64,000 nt of DNA from Leucobacter sp. L43 (GTDB lineage Bacteria; Actinomycetota; Actinomycetes; Actinomycetales; Microbacteriaceae), in the NCBI RefSeq assembly GCF_016597785.1, contig NZ_JAENJG010000002.1:62001-126000 (forward strand). Reading direction: 5' to 3'. The notes under the pieces were generated by a model, which was given only the letters and a program-made list of their open reading frames with translations, searched no databases and had not been told where the DNA came from. This document shows positions 60,294 through 64,000 of this stretch, one piece after another (the first letter of the stretch is position 1; each line of letters begins with the position of its first letter). Made by a program: the position numbers and the translations under genes.

Positions 60294-61691
60294 TCACGGC
60301 TTCGGCGCGCTCGCCGGCTCCCAGATGTAGATGCCCTCGCGCTGCTCCTCCTCGTCGCCTGGCCTCAGCGAGATGCCCTTGCGGTCGCGCAGCAGCAGCG
60401 TGGCGATGAGGCCGATCACGGTCATGCCGACCAGGTAGAGCGTGACCGAGGTCGACGTTCCCGTGGTCTGCTGCAGCCAGGCGGCGATGGTCGGAGCGAA
60501 CGCGCCGCCGAGAATCGCGCCGATCGCGTACGAGATCGAGACGCCCGAGAACCGCACGGAGGCGGGGAACATCTCGGAGTACCAGGCCGACTGGGGGCCG
60601 TAGGTGAAGCCGAGTCCGACCGTCAGCAGCATGAGCCCCGACGCGAGCAGTACCGGGTTCGCGGTGTTCACGAGCGGGAACAGCGCGAAGAGCGCGGCGC
60701 CCTGCAGGATCCAGCCGAAGATGTACGTGGTGCGACGGCCGATGCGGTCGCAGATCCACCCCGCGATGAATGTCGAGATGAGCCACGTGACCGATGAGGC
60801 GGTCACGGCCCAGAGCACGTCGCCGCGGTCGAGGCCGACGGGGCCCTCGGGGTTCGTCGCGTAGTTCTGCACGTATCCGCCGGTCGTCATGTACCCCACC
60901 GCGTTGTTGCCGGCGAAGACGAGTGCGGCGAGGATCACGAGCGGCGTGAAGCGCGCGAACAGTTTGACGATGGGGGCGCCGGTCTGCTCCTTGCGTTCGG
61001 CGATCTCGGTGAACACGGGGCTCTCCTCGACCCGGCGTCGCACCCAGTAGCCGACGAGGATCAGGACGATGGAGAACAGGAAGGGGATGCGCCAGCCCCA
61101 GTCGAGGAAGGCGTCCCCGGGGAAGATGATGTTCATGATCGCGAGCATCGCGCTCGCGAGAAGCAGGCCGATCGGCACGCCGATCTGCGGCATGGCGCCG
61201 TAGAGCCCGCGACGGTCGCGCGGAGCGTGCTCGACGGCCATGAGCACGGCACCGCCCCACTCGCCGCCGGCGGAGACGCCCTGCAGGATCCGGAGCAGGA
61301 TGAGGAGGATCGGCGCCGCGATGCCGATCTGACTGTAGGTCGGGAGGAGGCCGATGAGCACGGTGGCGGCGCCCATGAGGATCAGTGTGACGACGAGCAC
61401 GATGCGGCGGCCGAAGCGGTCGCCGAAGTGGCCGGCGAGGAACGCGCCGAGGGGGCGGAACAGGAAGCTGATGCCGACGGTGAGGAAGGCGAGGATCGTG
61501 CCGACGCCCGGGCCGGCCGGTTCGAAGAAGAGCTGGCTGAAGACGAGACCTGCCGCTGAGGCGTAGATGAAGTAGTCGTACCACTCCACGGTGGTGCCGA
61601 CGACGGTGGCGAAGGCGACCCGACGCCGATCGCTGGATGTGGCGATCGTACCGGTCGGGGTCAGCGATCCTGATGCGGATGCTGGTGACAT
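60294..61691 (-). CDS. MHS-family MFS transporter (465 aa)
   Basis: This is a 12-helix major-facilitator protein of the metabolite:H+ symporter branch. It has VVGTTVEWYDYFIYASAAGLVF in helix 1, GHFGDRFGRRIVLVVTL in the first signature loop, and RILQGVSAGGEWGGAVLMAVEHAP in helix 4-5. Relatives carry shikimate, proline/betaine, citrate or 2-oxoglutarate. Start ATG 61691 (MSPASASGS) is supported by AAAGGAG upstream, and the frame to 61811 has no such support. It is divergent from the APC permease across a 206-base AT-rich promoter region. Confidence 0.92.
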   Translation of the reverse strand: MSPASASGSLTPTGTIATSSDRRRVAFATVVGTTVEWYDYFIYASAAGLVFSQLFFEPAGPGVGTILAFLTVGISFLFRPLGAFLAGHFGDRFGRRIVLVVTLILMGAATVLIGLLPTYSQIGIAAPILLILLRILQGVSAGGEWGGAVLMAVEHAPRDRRGLYGAMPQIGVPIGLLLASAMLAIMNIIFPGDAFLDWGWRIPFLFSIVLILVGYWVRRRVEESPVFTEIAERKEQTGAPIVKLFARFTPLVILAALVFAGNNAVGYMTTGGYVQNYATNPEGPVGLDRGDVLWAVTASSVTWLISTFIAGWICDRIGRRTTYIFGWILQGAALFALFPLVNTANPVLLASGLMLLTVGLGFTYGPQSAWYSEMFPASVRFSGVSISYAIGAILGGAFAPTIAAWLQQTTGTSTSVTLYLVGMTVIGLIATLLLRDRKGISLRPGDEEEQREGIYIWEPASAPKP

Positions 61692-61897
61692 GCGGACACT
61701 CCTTTGTGACGGGATTCGGCGAGGTGACACACCTGAACAGCAATAATATACGATTTCAAATACGCTTCCGCAAACCGGCCGGTCACCGGAGCGCGTCGAC
61801 CGATTTCCCATTGCGCCGACTTTGTCTTAGCATTCTCAGGTTGTTTCCAGTCCGGTCCGCGGGCGGAACCCGAATCAGTGAGGCACTCCACCACGCA

Positions 61898-63364
61898 ATG
61901 AACTCCGAATCACATCACGCAGCGTCCGGGCCCTCACGGCCGATCTCACCTGAGACAGCTGCCGGCTCGGTGCCGCTCGCGCACAAGAAGCTCCGACCGC
62001 GCCACGTCACCATGATCACGCTGGGCGGCATCATCGGCGCGAGCCTCTTCGTCGGTTCGGGAAACGTGATCCGCACCGTCGGCCCGGCCGCCGTGCTCTC
62101 GTACCTCATCGGCGGCCTCCTCGTGTTCCTCGCGATGCGCATGCTCGGTGAGATGGCGGCGGCCCGGCCGGCGATCGGCTCGTTCATGGAGTACGCGCGC
62201 GTCGGTCTGGGCGACTGGGCCGCCTACCTCGTCGGCTGGCTGTACTGGTACTTCTGGGTGGGCGTGCTCGCCTACGAGGCCGTGCTCGGCGGCGAGACCC
62301 TGCACGGGTGGTTCCCGGCACTGCCGTCGTGGGTCGGGTCGCTGCTCCTGCTCGCGATCTTCGTCGGCACCAACCTGATCTCCGTGCGCACCTTCGGCGA
62401 GGTCGAGTTCTGGCTCGCGAGCGTCAAGGTGCTCGCGATCGTCGTCTTCCTCGGCGCCGGTGCGCTCTTCGCCTTCGGACTCTGGCCGAACGCGACCTAC
62501 TCGATTCCGAACCTCTGGGAGCACGGCGGCTTCGCCCCCAATGGCTTCGGCGTCGCCTTCACCGGCGTCGCGCTCGTCATCTTCTCGTACTTCGGCACCG
62601 AGATCGCGGTCATGGCCTCTGCGGAGTCGGAGGATCCGGCCAAGGGCATCCGTCAGGCGACCAGCACCGTGATCTGGCGCATCCTGCTCTTCTTCGTGGG
62701 CGCGGTGCTCGTCATCACCACGATCGTTCCCTGGGACGAGCTGCCGGAGCCGGTCGACGTGGCCTCGGCGCCCTTCACGTATGTCTTCGAGCTCTTCGGG
62801 CTTCCGGGGGCGGCGATCGTGATGCAGCTCGTCATCTTCACCGCGGTGATCTCCGTGCTGAACTCGGGGCTCTACTCGGCCTCGCGCATGTTCTCCTCCC
62901 TTGCGGAGCAGGGCTTCGCGCCCCGATTCGTCGCGAAGAAGGCGAAGAACGGCGTGCCGGTCGCCGCGCTGCTCGCCTCGACCATCGGCGGAGTCGTCGC
63001 GACGATCGTGAACTTCGCGGCTCCCGATTCCGGCGTCTTCGCGTTCATCATGAACTCGGCCGGACTCGTCGCCCTCTTCGTCTACGTCTTCATCGCACTC
63101 ACGCAGATGCGCATGCGACAGAAGATGACCCCGGAGGAAGTCGCGGGGCTCAAGCTCAAGATGTGGCTGCACCCGTGGCTGAATCTGCTGCTCATCGCGG
63201 CCATCGTCGCCGTGCTGATCATCATGCTCACGACGGAGGAGGGGCGCACGCAGGTGTGGACGAGTCTCATCGCGACCGGCGTGCTGGTCGTGTGCTGGCC
63301 CTTCGTGCGGCGGGTGCGGGCGAAGCGCGCGCGTGCGCAGGCATCGGCGGCGCTCGAGGCCTAA
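61898..63364 (+). CDS. APC-family amino-acid permease (488 aa)
   Basis: This is a 12-helix amino-acid permease of the GabP/ProY type: RHVTMITLGGIIGASLFVGSGNVI, RMLGEMAAARPAIGSFMEYARV, VFSYFGTEIAVMASAESEDPAKGIRQAT. The soluble N-terminus (residues 1-30) is polar and Pro/Ser-rich. Start ATG 61898 lies before the conserved part. The open frame upstream to 61637 crosses the divergent promoter. Its ribosome site is weak (GAGG 15 bases away). The substrate is probably a neutral or basic amino acid. Confidence 0.9.
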   Translation: MNSESHHAASGPSRPISPETAAGSVPLAHKKLRPRHVTMITLGGIIGASLFVGSGNVIRTVGPAAVLSYLIGGLLVFLAMRMLGEMAAARPAIGSFMEYARVGLGDWAAYLVGWLYWYFWVGVLAYEAVLGGETLHGWFPALPSWVGSLLLLAIFVGTNLISVRTFGEVEFWLASVKVLAIVVFLGAGALFAFGLWPNATYSIPNLWEHGGFAPNGFGVAFTGVALVIFSYFGTEIAVMASAESEDPAKGIRQATSTVIWRILLFFVGAVLVITTIVPWDELPEPVDVASAPFTYVFELFGLPGAAIVMQLVIFTAVISVLNSGLYSASRMFSSLAEQGFAPRFVAKKAKNGVPVAALLASTIGGVVATIVNFAAPDSGVFAFIMNSAGLVALFVYVFIALTQMRMRQKMTPEEVAGLKLKMWLHPWLNLLLIAAIVAVLIIMLTTEEGRTQVWTSLIATGVLVVCWPFVRRVRAKRARAQASAALEA

Positions 63365-63413
63365 CCGTCTCTCGCCGTTGGCGTGTTCAGCGAACAGTGC
63401 CACACTGGGGGGC

Positions 63414-64000
63414 GTGGCGGATACTCAGAATGGCCGGGTCGCGGTCTACCTCGACTTCGATAACATCGTGCTCTCGTGGTACGACCGAGTGCACGGGCGC
63501 AATTCGTTCGCGAGGGATCGCCAGCGCATCGCAGAGAACCCGTCCGAGCCCGAGATCGCCGAGCGCCTGCGCGCCGCTGTGGTCGATGTGGGCGCGATCA
63601 TCGACTACGCGTCGTCGTTCGGCACGCTCGTGCTCACGCGGGCGTACGCCGACTGGTCGGCGCCGATGAACGCGGAGTACCGCACGCAGCTCGTCTCGCG
63701 CGCGGTCGATCTGGTGCAGCTCTTCCCGGCCGCCGCCTATGCGAAGAACGGCGCCGATATCCGACTGGCGGTCGACACCGTGGAAGACATGTTCCGGCTC
63801 GACGACCTGACCCACGTGGTCATCGTCGCGGGCGACTCCGATTACGTGCCGCTCGCCCAGCGCTGCAAGCGGCTCGGCCGGTACGTCGTCGGCATCGGCG
63901 TCGCAGGGTCCACCGCGAAGGCGCTGACAGCCGCGTGCGACGAGTTCGCCTCGTACGACGCCCTCCCCGGCATCGAGACCGTGCCGCACGCGCCCGCAGC
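63414..64000 (+). CDS. NYN-domain (LabA/DUF88-like) protein, cut by window edge
   Basis: GTG 63414 opens a frame that runs beyond the right end (at least 195 residues). It is an NYN/PIN-like ribonuclease fold: VAVYLDFDNIVLS with the acidic pair at Asp14/Asp16 and Asn17, then KNGADIRLAVDTVE, and VVIVAGDSDYVPLAQRCKRLG with the third acidic cluster. These enzymes are thought to process RNA. Larger actinobacterial forms carry an OST-HTH/LOTUS domain at the C-terminus, which would lie outside the window. Confidence 0.82.
   Translation, partial: MADTQNGRVAVYLDFDNIVLSWYDRVHGRNSFARDRQRIAENPSEPEIAERLRAAVVDVGAIIDYASSFGTLVLTRAYADWSAPMNAEYRTQLVSRAVDLVQLFPAAAYAKNGADIRLAVDTVEDMFRLDDLTHVVIVAGDSDYVPLAQRCKRLGRYVVGIGVAGSTAKALTAACDEFASYDALPGIETVPHAPA

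Overview
The window is high-GC actinobacterial DNA, dense with genes and rich in 4-base ATGA/GTGA start-stop overlaps. The following point to a Micrococcales-type actinobacterium: three sortase-anchored surface proteins (LPTTG, LAATG and LARTG signals), a complete kdpFABCDE operon, a MetP/MetS-like transporter pair, an FBP-type zinc-finger protein and PadR-controlled ABC exporters. A Microbacteriaceae member such as Leucobacter is my best guess, but this is inference and no rRNA or tRNA gene is present to settle it. No insertion sequence, CRISPR array, complete tRNA or rRNA was found.

Left part (1-16.6 kb). Positions 1-5 kb look like an accessory zone: two small membrane proteins, the broken C-terminus of a type III restriction subunit, a 12-bp tandem repeat and a tRNA T-arm-like remnant (a possible old attachment site), a DUF2510-HIRAN protein and a GIY-YIG/DUF2075 helicase. 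It reads as visibly less GC-rich than the rest. From 5.1 to 16.5 kb lies a self-contained catabolic cluster: a divergent LysR regulator, then a ThDP-dependent enzyme, a GMC oxidoreductase, a ThuA-family protein, a histidinol-dehydrogenase-family enzyme, an alpha/beta hydrolase, and a ribose/xylose-type ABC importer (two-domain ATPase, permease, lipoprotein binding protein), closed by a strong terminator at 16561-16600. The substrate is unknown. A sugar, polyol, sugar acid or sulfonated C3 compound would fit.

Middle part (16.6-49.3 kb). A PadR-controlled ABC export cassette (minus strand, with GTATTGC/GCAATAC operator sites) is followed by a 1607-residue LPTTG adhesin with nine DUF5979-like repeats, a TPC-type P1B ATPase, a DUF1801 protein, a 1018-residue unknown protein with an internal duplication, a DUF418-like membrane acyltransferase, an NSS transporter with its small MetS-like subunit, and a four-gene overlapping cassette ending in a WXG-domain protein fused to a calpain-like cysteine protease. 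Next come a 1127-residue LAATG protein with seven putative-Ig repeats, an AI-2E-family membrane protein, a flavin disulfide reductase, an FBP zinc-finger protein, a quinone oxidoreductase, a YdeI-like protein, a LARTG surface protein, and a divergent SDR/TetR pair.

Right part (49.3-64 kb). The kdp high-affinity potassium operon runs from a possible extra 27-residue membrane peptide through kdpF, A, B, C, D and E. A second PadR-DUF1048-ABC exporter cassette follows, bracketed by two related long palindromes (57645-57716 and 60218-60281) that look like a genomic REP-type element. The window ends with an MHS-family MFS transporter, a divergent APC amino-acid permease, and an NYN-domain protein cut by the right edge.

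The two most promising systems for follow-up are the 6-16.5 kb catabolic cluster and the WXG-calpain cassette at 33.8-36.1 kb.
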